35,610 nt of DNA from Methylotenera_A sp031369365 (GTDB lineage: Bacteria > Pseudomonadota > Gammaproteobacteria > Burkholderiales > Methylophilaceae): assembly GCA_031369365.1 (NCBI GenBank), contig JANMOP010000037.1:1-35610 (forward strand), given 5' to 3'. This document shows, in pieces, positions 22,851 to 30,622 of the stretch. A program made the position numbers and the translations under genes. Within the stretch, counting starts at the first letter, position 1. Every line of letters starts with the position of its first letter. The notes under the pieces are model-generated. The model was given only the letters and a program-made list of their open reading frames with translations, did no database searches and had not been told where the DNA came from.

Positions 22851-23636
22851 TCAAGATAGTTGCCGTTTACGCTCAAACAAACATACCGCCGCCGCTGCAG
22901 CAGCATTGAGTGACTCTAAATTTAGGTGCATGGGAATACTAATTTGATGCGTTGCTGCTTGTACTACTTTCGCGCTTAAACCTGCGCCCTCATTGCCGAT
23001 GATAAACGCTGTGGGCTGAGTTAAATCTTGTGCGTAGAGCGATTCACCTTGCAGGGTGGTTGCATAGCTATTGCCAGTAAAATTCTGCATGGCTTCTACA
23101 ATATCTACACCTTCAAAAATTGGCAACAAAAACTGCGCGCCTTGCCCGCCGCGTAAAGCTTTGGGCGACCATGCATCGGTACAACCTTTACTTAAATACA
23201 CGGCCTCAACCCCCGCGCCCAGTGCGGTTCTTAGCATACTACCTAGATTGCCTGGGTCTTGAATATCTTCTAACATTAAGGCGAAATTAATGCTGTTTGG
23301 CGGTGCGATTTGTGACCAAGATTTTGGAATAGTTATAAGTGCCAAAATACCCGTACTGCTTGCGACTGGCGTCAGCTCGGCAAACATTAACGTCGGCAAC
23401 ATCATGGTATTCACATGCTCAAGCTGCTGCATTAAGGCGTTGGCCTCTGCACTACTTTTACCTTCTGGAATAATGACGAGTTCTGGATCACCAGATACCT
23501 TGCAATAACTCTCGATTAAATGTACGCCATCTAACAACGTTTTTCCCTCGGCGCGGCGCTCACGCGCGTTATCGGCCAGTTTTTTTAAATGTTTAAAAAC
23601 AGGGTTATCGCGCGAGATGATGTGTTTAAATGCCAT
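22851..23636 (-). CDS. SpoU/TrmH-family RNA 2'-O-methyltransferase
   Basis: A 261-aa SPOUT-class enzyme that methylates a ribose 2'-O in rRNA or tRNA using AdoMet. The N-terminal substrate-binding domain (1-95) contains SRDNPVFKHLKKLADNARERR and LLDGVHLIES. The catalytic knot shows motif 1 LEDIQDPGNLGSMLRTA (122-138), motif 2 FIIGNEGAGLS (about 212-222) and motif 3 IPMHLNLESLNAAAAAAVCLFE (about 234-255). It is RlmB/TsnR-like, but the exact target nucleotide cannot be assigned. It is divergent from rsuA across a family A repeat. Confidence 0.92.
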   Translation of the reverse strand: MAFKHIISRDNPVFKHLKKLADNARERRAEGKTLLDGVHLIESYCKVSGDPELVIIPEGKSSAEANALMQQLEHVNTMMLPTLMFAELTPVASSTGILALITIPKSWSQIAPPNSINFALMLEDIQDPGNLGSMLRTALGAGVEAVYLSKGCTDAWSPKALRGGQGAQFLLPIFEGVDIVEAMQNFTGNSYATTLQGESLYAQDLTQPTAFIIGNEGAGLSAKVVQAATHQISIPMHLNLESLNAAAAAAVCLFERKRQLS

Positions 23637-23654
23637 ACGCGTATTCTAACTGAT

Positions 23655-23719
23655 GTAGGAGCGGCTTGTAGCGGTGATAAATGTTAAATTCATGATTCGC
23701 GGCTACAAGCCGCTCCTAC
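23655..23719. repeat. Family A palindromic (REP-like) repeat, copy 3
   Basis: Arms GTAGGAGCGGCTTGTAGC and GGCTACAAGCCGCTCCTAC, with an AT-rich loop. It lies in the divergent region between the SpoU methyltransferase and rsuA, upstream of both. Confidence 0.85.
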
Positions 23720-23765
23720 TGGGTTTATAAAATTTACTTGATATGAGTAAATGCGTCAGCCAAGT

Positions 23766-23771
23766 TATAAT
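23766..23771 (+). promoter_or_regulatory. Candidate -10 element (TATAAT) just before rsuA
   Basis: TATAAT ends 6 nt before the ATG at 23778, which would place transcription start on the A of the ATG (leaderless mRNA). There is no clear -35. It argues for 23778 rather than the upstream in-frame ATG at 23751 as the start. Confidence 0.35.
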
Positions 23772-23777
23772 GCCCAC

Positions 23778-24533
23778 ATGGCTAAAATACTCGATTTAGA
23801 ACGCCGCTTAATTTCTGGTAAGAAATTAAGCCTAGAAAAAATGTTATCCAAACAAGGTTTCGGCACACGCAAGCAATGCCGCATGATGATTATTAATGCA
23901 GAAATTACGGTAAATGGCGCGCTATGCGACGACCCCGACGCAACATTTGATCTTGATCATTTAAAATTTACGGTCAAAAATGAGCCTTGGGATTACCGCG
24001 AAAAATCGTACCTAATGCTGCACAAACCCAGCAATTACGAGTGCTCGCACAAAACCCAGCATCACCCCACTATTTACAGTTTATTGCCACATCCGTTAGT
24101 GGTTAGAGATGTGCAGTGCATTGGCCGTTTGGATGAAGATACGACTGGTTTGATTCTGATTTCAGATGACGGCCAATTTATTCACAAAATGAGTTCGCCC
24201 AAGCACGGCGTGCCAAAAGTGTATGAAGTCACTTGTAAACACCCTGTCCTACAAGCCAATATCCATGCGCTTCTTGGCGGAGTTAAATTGATTGATGAAA
24301 CTGAAACCATTGCCGCTTTAGCTGTCAAACAGATTTCTGAAAATGTCATCCACATGACGCTGGCCGAAGGTAAATATCACCAAGTAAAACGCATGGTCGC
24401 TGCCATTAGCAACCGTGTGGAAGGCCTAAAACGCATTCAAATTGGCGGGTTAAAACTGCCAGATGACTTAGGATTAGGCGAATGGCGCTGGCTGAGTGAG
24501 GATGATTTAGCCAGTTTAAGGAGCAACTCTTGA
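23778..24533 (+). CDS. rsuA: 16S rRNA pseudouridine(516) synthase
   Basis: A 251-aa pseudouridine synthase of the RsuA/RluB/E/F group. The S4 RNA-binding domain (LSLEKMLSKQGFGTRKQC, then NAEITVNG) is followed by the catalytic motif GRLDEDTTGLILISDDG, whose first Asp is the nucleophile. The LMLHKPSNYECS, SPKHGVPKVYEV and EGKYHQVKRMVAA blocks match RsuA best. The ATG at 23778 is preferred; an ATG at 23751 adds nine residues. The final TGA overlaps the lipocalin start (TTGA), so the two are translationally coupled. Confidence 0.93.
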   Translation: MAKILDLERRLISGKKLSLEKMLSKQGFGTRKQCRMMIINAEITVNGALCDDPDATFDLDHLKFTVKNEPWDYREKSYLMLHKPSNYECSHKTQHHPTIYSLLPHPLVVRDVQCIGRLDEDTTGLILISDDGQFIHKMSSPKHGVPKVYEVTCKHPVLQANIHALLGGVKLIDETETIAALAVKQISENVIHMTLAEGKYHQVKRMVAAISNRVEGLKRIQIGGLKLPDDLGLGEWRWLSEDDLASLRSNS

Positions 24534-25063
24534 GCCTATTTAAAATATTAGCTTTACTGGTCTCATTTTTACTCACCGCCTGCATGGGCGTGCCAGACAA
24601 CGTTAAAGTGGTAGAGCGCGTGAATGCTAGCCAATATCTAGGCACTTGGTTTGAGATTGCGCGGCTAGATCATTCGTTTGAGCGCGGCTTAGAGAAAGTC
24701 TCTGCGACATATAGTTTAAAAGACGATGGCGGCATAAAGGTAATAAATCGCGGTTTTAATGTGAAAAAGAACGAGTGGAGCGAAGCCGAAGGCATAGCCT
24801 ATTTTGTGGATGCGCCAAATGCCGACAAAACCAATACTGGCAAGCTTAAAGTATCATTTTTTGGGCCGTTTTACGGCGCATATAACATCATCGCGTTAGA
24901 TGGTAATTACCAACATGTAATGATTTGCGGGTCTGATAAAAGCTATTTATGGATACTCTCGCGCACGCCACATTTGGCAGAACCAATTAAGCAGGAGCTG
25001 GTTGCACAAGCCAAGGCGCTTGGTTTTGCGACTGATCAATTAATCTACGTTAAGCACAAATAA
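24530..25063 (+). CDS. blc: Outer-membrane lipoprotein lipocalin (Blc)
   Basis: A 177-aa bacterial lipocalin. Residues 1-18 form a lipoprotein signal with lipobox LTAC, so Cys18 should be acylated. The diagnostic GxW motif is YLGTWFEIARLDHSFERG. Other Blc blocks are VSATYSLKDDGGIKVINRGFN, the GKLKVSFFGPFYGAYNIIALD strand pair and YLWILSRTP. It binds lysophospholipids or similar amphiphiles at the outer membrane. The start is TTG at 24530 with a strong AAGGAG at 7-nt spacing, and it overlaps the rsuA stop by 4 nt. Confidence 0.95.
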   Translation: MSLFKILALLVSFLLTACMGVPDNVKVVERVNASQYLGTWFEIARLDHSFERGLEKVSATYSLKDDGGIKVINRGFNVKKNEWSEAEGIAYFVDAPNADKTNTGKLKVSFFGPFYGAYNIIALDGNYQHVMICGSDKSYLWILSRTPHLAEPIKQELVAQAKALGFATDQLIYVKHK

Positions 25064-25096
25064 TTACGTGCAGCTTGCTTGGTAAACACGTTTGGC

Positions 25097-25963
25097 TTAC
25101 TTCTGCATTGCGCTCAATTTAAAGCCTGCTTTTTTAAATGCAGCAATTAAGCCATTATCACCCGCCAAGTGCGATGCGCCTACCGCCACAAACACAGGTT
25201 TCTCCTTTGCCACCGCTATACTGCGCTGCGCCATCACTAGATTGCGTTCATCGAGTAATTTTGTGCGCATTTTTGCCCAAATTTCTTTGGGTAACATGCC
25301 GCCAGTAATCTGCTCATCCAATGCGCTAATTTTGTCAGAATCGCCCTCTAAGTAAGCGCTTAAAAGCCGCTCAAAATCAGCCTCTTTTTGCGCTGGCGTG
25401 CGCTTCAAAACCGCGCGCAGCATGACCAGTTGCTCGTCAATGCTAAAATTGTCCATGACGCCAAAATGTTCTTGGCTGGTTTCCAAACCCTTCACCTGTT
25501 TGCCAAAATCTTCCGATTTTGTCATCAATAAATTATCCTGTGCAAATGGCGTTTGTGGCTTGGGCAAATCGAATATCACTGCCAGCAGCCACGGTTTCAT
25601 TTGCATCGCCGCATCCAAATGCATCACATGAAAATCCGCCAAGGCCTTCACTTGTTCAAACTCTGTCTCGGTAATCATTTCTGCCAAATTCGTCTGTTTC
25701 ATCCTCAAAGCACTTGCGTCTTGGCTGGGCTCGGCTTCCATAATAAATGTATCAACATTCTTAATGGCAGCCTGCACGCTGGGGCTAATCTCTGCCACAC
25801 GATTATCATCAGTGTGGATAGTGCCAAATAGATAGCTAATGATTCCAGTGGGTGATTCCAGCCTCCAAAACAAACCCTTTTCAGTGGCTTGAGATGCTAA
25901 AGAAACACAGAATAACAGGGAGGTTAATACAATGCGAATAAAGCCTGAGTAAAAACTGAGCAT
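25097..25963 (-). CDS. TraB/GumN family protein
   Basis: A 288-aa exported protein; the ATG at 25963 has an AAAGGTG Shine-Dalgarno and starts the signal peptide (FIRIVLTSLLFCVSLASQATEK), while an in-frame start 16 codons upstream would bury it. Family signatures are YLFGTIHTDD near the mature N-terminus and the C-terminal FVAVGASHLAGDNGLIAAFKKAGF, which carries the paired GxxH motifs of the TIKI/TraB superfamily, a fold linked to metalloproteolysis. The bacterial role is unknown. It is convergent with blc and stands alone. Confidence 0.9.
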   Translation of the reverse strand: MLSFYSGFIRIVLTSLLFCVSLASQATEKGLFWRLESPTGIISYLFGTIHTDDNRVAEISPSVQAAIKNVDTFIMEAEPSQDASALRMKQTNLAEMITETEFEQVKALADFHVMHLDAAMQMKPWLLAVIFDLPKPQTPFAQDNLLMTKSEDFGKQVKGLETSQEHFGVMDNFSIDEQLVMLRAVLKRTPAQKEADFERLLSAYLEGDSDKISALDEQITGGMLPKEIWAKMRTKLLDERNLVMAQRSIAVAKEKPVFVAVGASHLAGDNGLIAAFKKAGFKLSAMQK

Positions 25964-26033
25964 ACAACACCTTTTTAATTTATATACTTTAGCAAAGACT
26001 TCGCAAGGCATGATTTGGTTCAGATTTACTATT

Positions 26034-26105
26034 GCAGGAGCGGCTTGCAGCCGCGAAGCTAAGCATATTAATTTTGCAAATTGTTCGGGGCTACAAGCCC
26101 CCTAC
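26034..26105. repeat. Family A palindromic (REP-like) repeat, copy 4 (degenerate)
   Basis: GCAGGAGCGGCTTGCAGCCG pairs imperfectly with GGGGCTACAAGCCCCCTAC across an AT-rich loop. It lies between the MazG-like and TraB/GumN genes. Confidence 0.75.
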
Positions 26106-26122
26106 AAACCCACATACTAACC

Positions 26123-26476
26123 CTACAAGTACTTGGTATATTTTTCGTTGCTGCCACGCGCTTTATCCACCGGGTATTTCAGCGCATTTAGCGCTATTTT
26201 TTTGTTGGCTGCTTCAATCAAATCAATCTCTAGCACTTCAGCAAGTCGTAGCAAATACACAAACGTATCCGCCAGCTCATGTGCCACCGCTTCGCGCTTT
26301 TCTGACGATAATTGCTGGCTTTGTTGTGGTGTATCCCATTGAAATTGCTCAACTAACTCTGCCGCTTCAACAATCATTGCCATCGCCAAATTTTTAGGTG
26401 TATGGAATTGTGCCCAATCGCGCTCGCCTACAAAAGTGTTGATGCGAGTTCGTAAATCCTGCAAAGAACCTGTCAT
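26123..26476 (-). CDS. MazG-like nucleotide pyrophosphohydrolase (DCTPP1-type)
   Basis: A 117-aa all-alpha NTP pyrophosphohydrolase. It has FHTPKNLAMAMIVEAAELVEQFQW with the first ExxE metal-binding pair (E-A-A-E) and, later, HELADTFVYLLRLAEVLEID with the ExxD pair. This is the single-domain MazG/DCTPP1 pattern of enzymes that sanitise dCTP analogues or other non-canonical dNTPs. The ATG at 26476 is chosen because a GGGGGA lies 4 nt upstream; the in-frame extension upstream is encoded by a palindromic repeat. Confidence 0.88.
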   Translation of the reverse strand: MTGSLQDLRTRINTFVGERDWAQFHTPKNLAMAMIVEAAELVEQFQWDTPQQSQQLSSEKREAVAHELADTFVYLLRLAEVLEIDLIEAANKKIALNALKYPVDKARGSNEKYTKYL

Positions 26477-26489
26477 TTTTCCCCCATCC

Positions 26490-26567
26490 GTCATCTTAAG
26501 CAAAGCGAAAGATCCAGCTTTTTATCAGCTTTGCCACTGGATTCTTTCGCTAGCGCTCAGAATGACG
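26490..26567. repeat. Family C palindromic repeat, copy 2
   Basis: CGTCATCTTAAGCAAAGCGAAAGATCC pattern on the left (26490 on) pairs with GGATTCTTTCGCTAGCGCTC and AATGACG on the right. It fills the gap between rlmL and the MazG-like gene. Confidence 0.75.
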
Positions 26568-26574
26568 AGTTAAA

Positions 26575-27714
26575 TTACTTTCTATTGCTGCCTGCCACCA
26601 TTTTAATCTCGAACAATCGGCATTCTAACGGCCCGTTAAACAAGGGCGTACGTTTGCTGGGCGTCAGGCGCATTAACTTTGGCAGGCGCAAATCATTGGT
26701 TAAAAAGTAAGTATTCCAGCCTGCAAATTTGCGTTTTAGTGCTTCGCCCATTTTGGGGTAAAGCAAAGCCAACTCTTCATCTTCGCCAATACGCACCCCA
26801 TACGGCGGGTTTGCGACCATGACGCCTGAATCACTTGGCGGAATCACCTCGGTGATATTCTGTTGGCTGAGCTGCACCGCCTCCAACAAGCCCGCCTCGT
26901 CTAAGTTTTGCTTGGCAATACGCACGGCGCGTAAATCGCTGTCAGAACCATAAATTTTTTGAAATGTTGTTGGTTTTACATTTTTATGTGCGGAATTTTT
27001 AATTTTCTTCCAAGTGTCTGCTTCAAAATTTTTGAGTTTTTCAAAACCAAAATCACGCTTTAAACCTGGTGCAATATTCAGCGCCATCATGCAGGCTTCA
27101 AGTAAAAATGTACCGCTGCCGCACATTGGATCTAGCAATGGTTGGCCAGCTTTCCAGCCGCTTAATTGTAAAATCCCCGCAGCTAAGTTCTCGCGCAGCG
27201 GCGCTTCTATACTGGCTTTGCGGTTGCCACGTTGATACAAGGCGTCGCCTGATGTATCCACGTAATACACATAAGCATCGGCTGTTAAATAAGCATGAAT
27301 ACGCACCGCAGGCGTTTTGGTGTCAATGTATGGTCTGCTATCGACCACTTGCCGAAACTTATCGCACACTGCATCTTTGATTCTTAAGGTGGCAAATTCC
27401 AAACTTTTAAGTGGGCATTTTACCCCTGTCACTTTCACCATAAAGTCGTGTTTTACGTCAAACCAATTCGGCCAATTGAGATTATACGCGGCTTCATACA
27501 AATCATCCTCAGTTGCGTAATTGCCGCGCCCTATTTGCATAAGAATGCGTGTAGCAATGCGCGAGTGCAAGTTAGCGCTGTAACACACGTTAAGCTCGCC
27601 CGCAAAGCCAATGCCGCCATCGGTTGGCTTGATGTCTTTAGCTCCAACTGCTTGCAACTCCGCTTGTAATAAGGCTTCTAGGCCGCGTGGACATGTAGCG
27701 AAATATTGATTCAT
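26575..27714 (-). CDS. rlmL: 23S rRNA (guanine-N2) methyltransferase, RlmL-type (THUMP + MTase)
   Basis: A 379-aa protein with the RlmL half of the E. coli RlmKL fusion. The N-terminal ferredoxin-like/THUMP region (1-155) begins QYFATCPRGLEALLQAEL and includes DALYQRGNRKASIEAPLREN. The Rossmann methyltransferase domain has the AdoMet-binding DPMCGSGTFLLEA (195-207) and the catalytic NPPYG (302-306). E. coli RlmL makes m2G2445 in 23S rRNA. The RlmK half is absent. It follows the spermidine synthase-like gene by 14 bp on the same strand, a probable two-gene operon. Confidence 0.92.
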   Translation of the reverse strand: MNQYFATCPRGLEALLQAELQAVGAKDIKPTDGGIGFAGELNVCYSANLHSRIATRILMQIGRGNYATEDDLYEAAYNLNWPNWFDVKHDFMVKVTGVKCPLKSLEFATLRIKDAVCDKFRQVVDSRPYIDTKTPAVRIHAYLTADAYVYYVDTSGDALYQRGNRKASIEAPLRENLAAGILQLSGWKAGQPLLDPMCGSGTFLLEACMMALNIAPGLKRDFGFEKLKNFEADTWKKIKNSAHKNVKPTTFQKIYGSDSDLRAVRIAKQNLDEAGLLEAVQLSQQNITEVIPPSDSGVMVANPPYGVRIGEDEELALLYPKMGEALKRKFAGWNTYFLTNDLRLPKLMRLTPSKRTPLFNGPLECRLFEIKMVAGSNRK

Positions 27715-27728
27715 GGTTTATATTTACT

Positions 27729-28541
27729 CTAAAAATTATGCTGAAAAAATTGCTGATGTTGATACGGGTTATGTTCGCACAGTTTATCTAAAAAACTGAT
27801 AAATTCTATTTTATGGCTAAGGCTTACATCGGTTTCTAGCATTTTTGCACGTTCTCGCAAGCTAACGATTTTCAAATCTGGCGCTTGTTTAAAGCCAAAT
27901 ACCACGATATTACCAGGCTTACCTGTGGGCAGCATCAACACTTTATGATCAAAACTTTGCTCAATACGCTGTAAATAAATATCGAAACTTTTGTCTGAAC
28001 CCCACAGATTAATCACAAAAATACCGCCATTTGTCAGCGTCTTTTCGCAACTATCAAAAAAATCTTGGCTACAAAAATCGGGCGGAATGCCGTGTGCATC
28101 AAACGCGTCTATCATCAAGCAATCTGAACTGTTTGGATTGTTTGCCAAATAAGCGATGCCGTCACCTAGTATCACATCTAACCTAACGTCGTTCTCTGGC
28201 ACATAAAAATGACTGCGCGCAATATTGATTATTTGCGGGTTAATTTCAATAATAGTTTGGGTAATTTCTGGGCAATTGGCATGAATATATTTAGGCACTG
28301 AGCCACCGCCTAAGCCAATGCTAAGCACATTTTTTACTTTGTCTGAAAACAACAAAAAGCCCATCATACCGCGAGAATAGGCGAGCTGCAGTTCAATTGG
28401 CGATTTCACTTTCATACTGCTCTGAATGGTCACCGTGCCTAAATGTAACGAGCGAATGCCGTTGCTTTCAGTCACTTCCACAATACTCTCGTCAGAGACG
28501 CTTTTGTGGATTTTTCGGTTAAATCTCAACATGTTATTCAA
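27729..28541 (-). CDS. Spermidine synthase-like protein
   Basis: A ~270-aa Rossmann-fold protein of the polyamine synthase-like superfamily. The AdoMet-type loop is VLSIGLGGGSVPKYI and the acidic strand end is TIIEINPQII. LMIDAFDAHGIPPDF and TNGGIFVINLWGSD complete the core. True SpeE enzymes have GGGDGG here, so the glycine loop and missing Asp suggest a paralogue of unknown substrate rather than a genuine putrescine aminopropyltransferase. The first codon is TTG (28541) with an AGAAAG 5 nt upstream; an ATG at 28532 is equally possible. It lies upstream of rlmL in the same operon. Confidence 0.85.
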   Translation of the reverse strand: MNNMLRFNRKIHKSVSDESIVEVTESNGIRSLHLGTVTIQSSMKVKSPIELQLAYSRGMMGFLLFSDKVKNVLSIGLGGGSVPKYIHANCPEITQTIIEINPQIINIARSHFYVPENDVRLDVILGDGIAYLANNPNSSDCLMIDAFDAHGIPPDFCSQDFFDSCEKTLTNGGIFVINLWGSDKSFDIYLQRIEQSFDHKVLMLPTGKPGNIVVFGFKQAPDLKIVSLRERAKMLETDVSLSHKIEFISFLDKLCEHNPYQHQQFFQHNF

Positions 28542-28558
28542 TAAAACTTTCTAGTTTC

Positions 28559-28664
28559 GTCATACCAGCAGAGGTTGGTATTTAGGCAAGCTTAAACTTA
28601 GCGCTTTTAACTTACATTCGCTAACATCACGGCTGACTGGATTCTGGCCTACGCCAGAATGACG
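28559..28664. repeat. Family C palindromic repeat, copy 3 (long loop)
   Basis: CGTCATACCAGCAGAGGTTG at the left and CTGGATTCTGGCCTACGCC...AATGACG at the right. The outer CGTCAT/ATGACG ends and ACTGGATTC string are shared with the other copies. It lies between the RNB exonuclease and the spermidine synthase-like gene. Confidence 0.7.
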
Positions 28665-28684
28665 GTGAGGGGATATTTGCTAGT

Positions 28685-30574
28685 CTATATTTCTGCATTT
28701 TCTTCAATGAAAACAACTAGCTCAGCTTCGCCTGTTTTTGCCTCTACTACGCTTTTAAACTTACAATTCAGCTCCATCAATAAGGTATCTATATGTTTGA
28801 TTTCTAACAACACTTTTGTACCCACTTTAAGCTCAGGCAAGCTTGGCACTTTGGTGATATAAAACATGCCATCTATGCGCACCAAGTTTTCACGCCACAC
28901 TGTAGCGGGGATTTCGGTGAGCTTTTCCTGTAACAAATACTGCAAGCACCAGTAACGTTCCATGCGCGTTTGAAACTCGCTATAGGCGCTATAAGTTTGG
29001 TCAAAATTGCGCATAATCACGTTTAGCTTGCCGTCCGCAGCGTTATAAGGCGCTGATTTTTTATCTAACATAGCAATCAATTGGCGCTGGTTCACCAAAT
29101 CAACCGCACGGCGCAATGGCGATGTGCACCAAGCGTATTGTGCCACGCCCAAGCCTGTGTGCGGCTCCGCTTTAGTGGTCATAAACACCTTGCCACCTGT
29201 TTGCGCGCGATAAATGCCCGCAATATTCGCCTCTTTCAATAAGCCGCCCCAGTGACTATTGGCGTAAATCATCAGCTCAGCCACTAGCTTATCCATGGGT
29301 GCTCCACGTTCTCGGGCGACGATTTTAACGACGCCATCGTTCACATAAAAGTTGTAATCAATCTGCGGTGCGCGGTTAAGGTCTGCTTTACCACGCGCTT
29401 TTTCTAAACTTTCTGCCAAACCAAATAAAACCTTAAGCCGCGCCCAGTAAGCGTGTCCGCTATCTTTTTCTAAAGTCTCTGCATTAAAAAATGGTTCTAG
29501 TTCATCGTGGCGCAAGTTATCGGCTATTTTAATTTTTTCGAGTTTTGTTTCATGCGCCACAATCTCAAATTCAGGCGTAATTTCGCAATACAAACTCAAC
29601 ACTGGTTTGGTTTCGCCAGCATCTAAGCTAAATGGCTTCACTACATTATCTGGCAACATGGTGATTTTATTACCAGGCATATACACAGTAGAAAGTCGAT
29701 TCAGCACAATCGCATCCAAGCCGCTATCTGGCTGCACCCCCAAGCTGGGGGCGGCAATGTGAATGCCAACACGCGTATTGCCATTAGTCAAAGTTTCTAA
29801 GCTAAATGCATCGTCAACCTCTGTCGTGGTCGCGTCATCAATACTAAAACATTCCACGCTTGCTAGCTGCAAATCAATCGCAGTTACTGGCAAATCATGC
29901 GCTGGAAAAGCAATACCTTCGCTAAACATCTCACGCAAAAACGCACCTAGGTGGTAATCGTGCGCGTTAGTAATCAAGCCAGCGTCAAACATTACAGTCA
30001 GTGCTAATCTGCCCGAAGTTTGCGCCGCCTCATCAATCGCTTTCCATTCCAGCGAATTTTTATCTGGGTTATAAATCAGGCTATCCGCCTTACTGGCAAA
30101 GCCTTCTGGCAGTTTTTTATCATTAAGTTGCATCACCCAAGCGGCCATCTGTTCGGCTTGCAATTTTTTACGCTCCACCGCCGCCAGCGCCAATTTAAGC
30201 GTTTCCGCAGGCGCAGCTTTATAGCGGCCGCGGCCTTTGCGATAAAAATACATCGGTGCGCTGTGCAGCTTAATGGCGGTGGCCGCCGCTTCCGTTGCAG
30301 TCGGTTTTTTACCGTAATAATCCTGTGCCAAATCTTCAAAACCAAACTCAGCTTCACCACAACATTCCCACAAAAAATCAATTTCTAATTTTCCCGCTTC
30401 TTGTTGAGCCGCTTCCATAAAGCCAGCCAGCGGCATATCAAAGTTTAGCAACACGTTGCTGGATTTAATTTTAGAGCGCTTGCCCGTGGGCGACTCTACC
30501 TGCATAGAGCCTGGATTCTCGGCCATCACCGAAGCCACCTTGAAATGGCCTTCTTCTTCGTAAAAAATATTCAT
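28685..30574 (-). CDS. RNase II-family (RNB domain) exoribonuclease
   Basis: A 629-aa 3'-5' exoribonuclease of the RNB family. Residues 1-230 form an N-terminal region with an OB-like start and a winged-helix-like part. The catalytic motif is SIDDATTTEVDDAFSLE (244-260): D246, D254 and D255 align with E. coli RNase II D201, D209 and D210, while the D207 position is Glu (E252). The AQYAWCTSPLRRAVDLVNQRQL block supplies the catalytic arginine, and a short S1-like C-terminus closes the protein. It is neither a classical Rnr (too short) nor Rnb (N-terminus differs); it matches the RNB-family type common in betaproteobacteria. It is divergent from the COG0523 GTPase, with 48 bp between start codons. 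Confidence 0.92.
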   Translation of the reverse strand: MNIFYEEEGHFKVASVMAENPGSMQVESPTGKRSKIKSSNVLLNFDMPLAGFMEAAQQEAGKLEIDFLWECCGEAEFGFEDLAQDYYGKKPTATEAAATAIKLHSAPMYFYRKGRGRYKAAPAETLKLALAAVERKKLQAEQMAAWVMQLNDKKLPEGFASKADSLIYNPDKNSLEWKAIDEAAQTSGRLALTVMFDAGLITNAHDYHLGAFLREMFSEGIAFPAHDLPVTAIDLQLASVECFSIDDATTTEVDDAFSLETLTNGNTRVGIHIAAPSLGVQPDSGLDAIVLNRLSTVYMPGNKITMLPDNVVKPFSLDAGETKPVLSLYCEITPEFEIVAHETKLEKIKIADNLRHDELEPFFNAETLEKDSGHAYWARLKVLFGLAESLEKARGKADLNRAPQIDYNFYVNDGVVKIVARERGAPMDKLVAELMIYANSHWGGLLKEANIAGIYRAQTGGKVFMTTKAEPHTGLGVAQYAWCTSPLRRAVDLVNQRQLIAMLDKKSAPYNAADGKLNVIMRNFDQTYSAYSEFQTRMERYWCLQYLLQEKLTEIPATVWRENLVRIDGMFYITKVPSLPELKVGTKVLLEIKHIDTLLMELNCKFKSVVEAKTGEAELVVFIEENAEI

Positions 30575-30607
30575 AGGCGCTATTTTACATGGCTTTGGTA
30601 AAGGCTC

Positions 30608-30616
30608 TGTTAAAAT
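30608..30616 (+). promoter_or_regulatory. Extended -10 promoter element before the COG0523 GTPase gene
   Basis: TGTTAAAAT (extended TGn plus TAAAAT) ends 6 nt before the ATG at 30623, again predicting a leaderless transcript. Confidence 0.4.
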
Positions 30617-30622
30617 ACTGAG

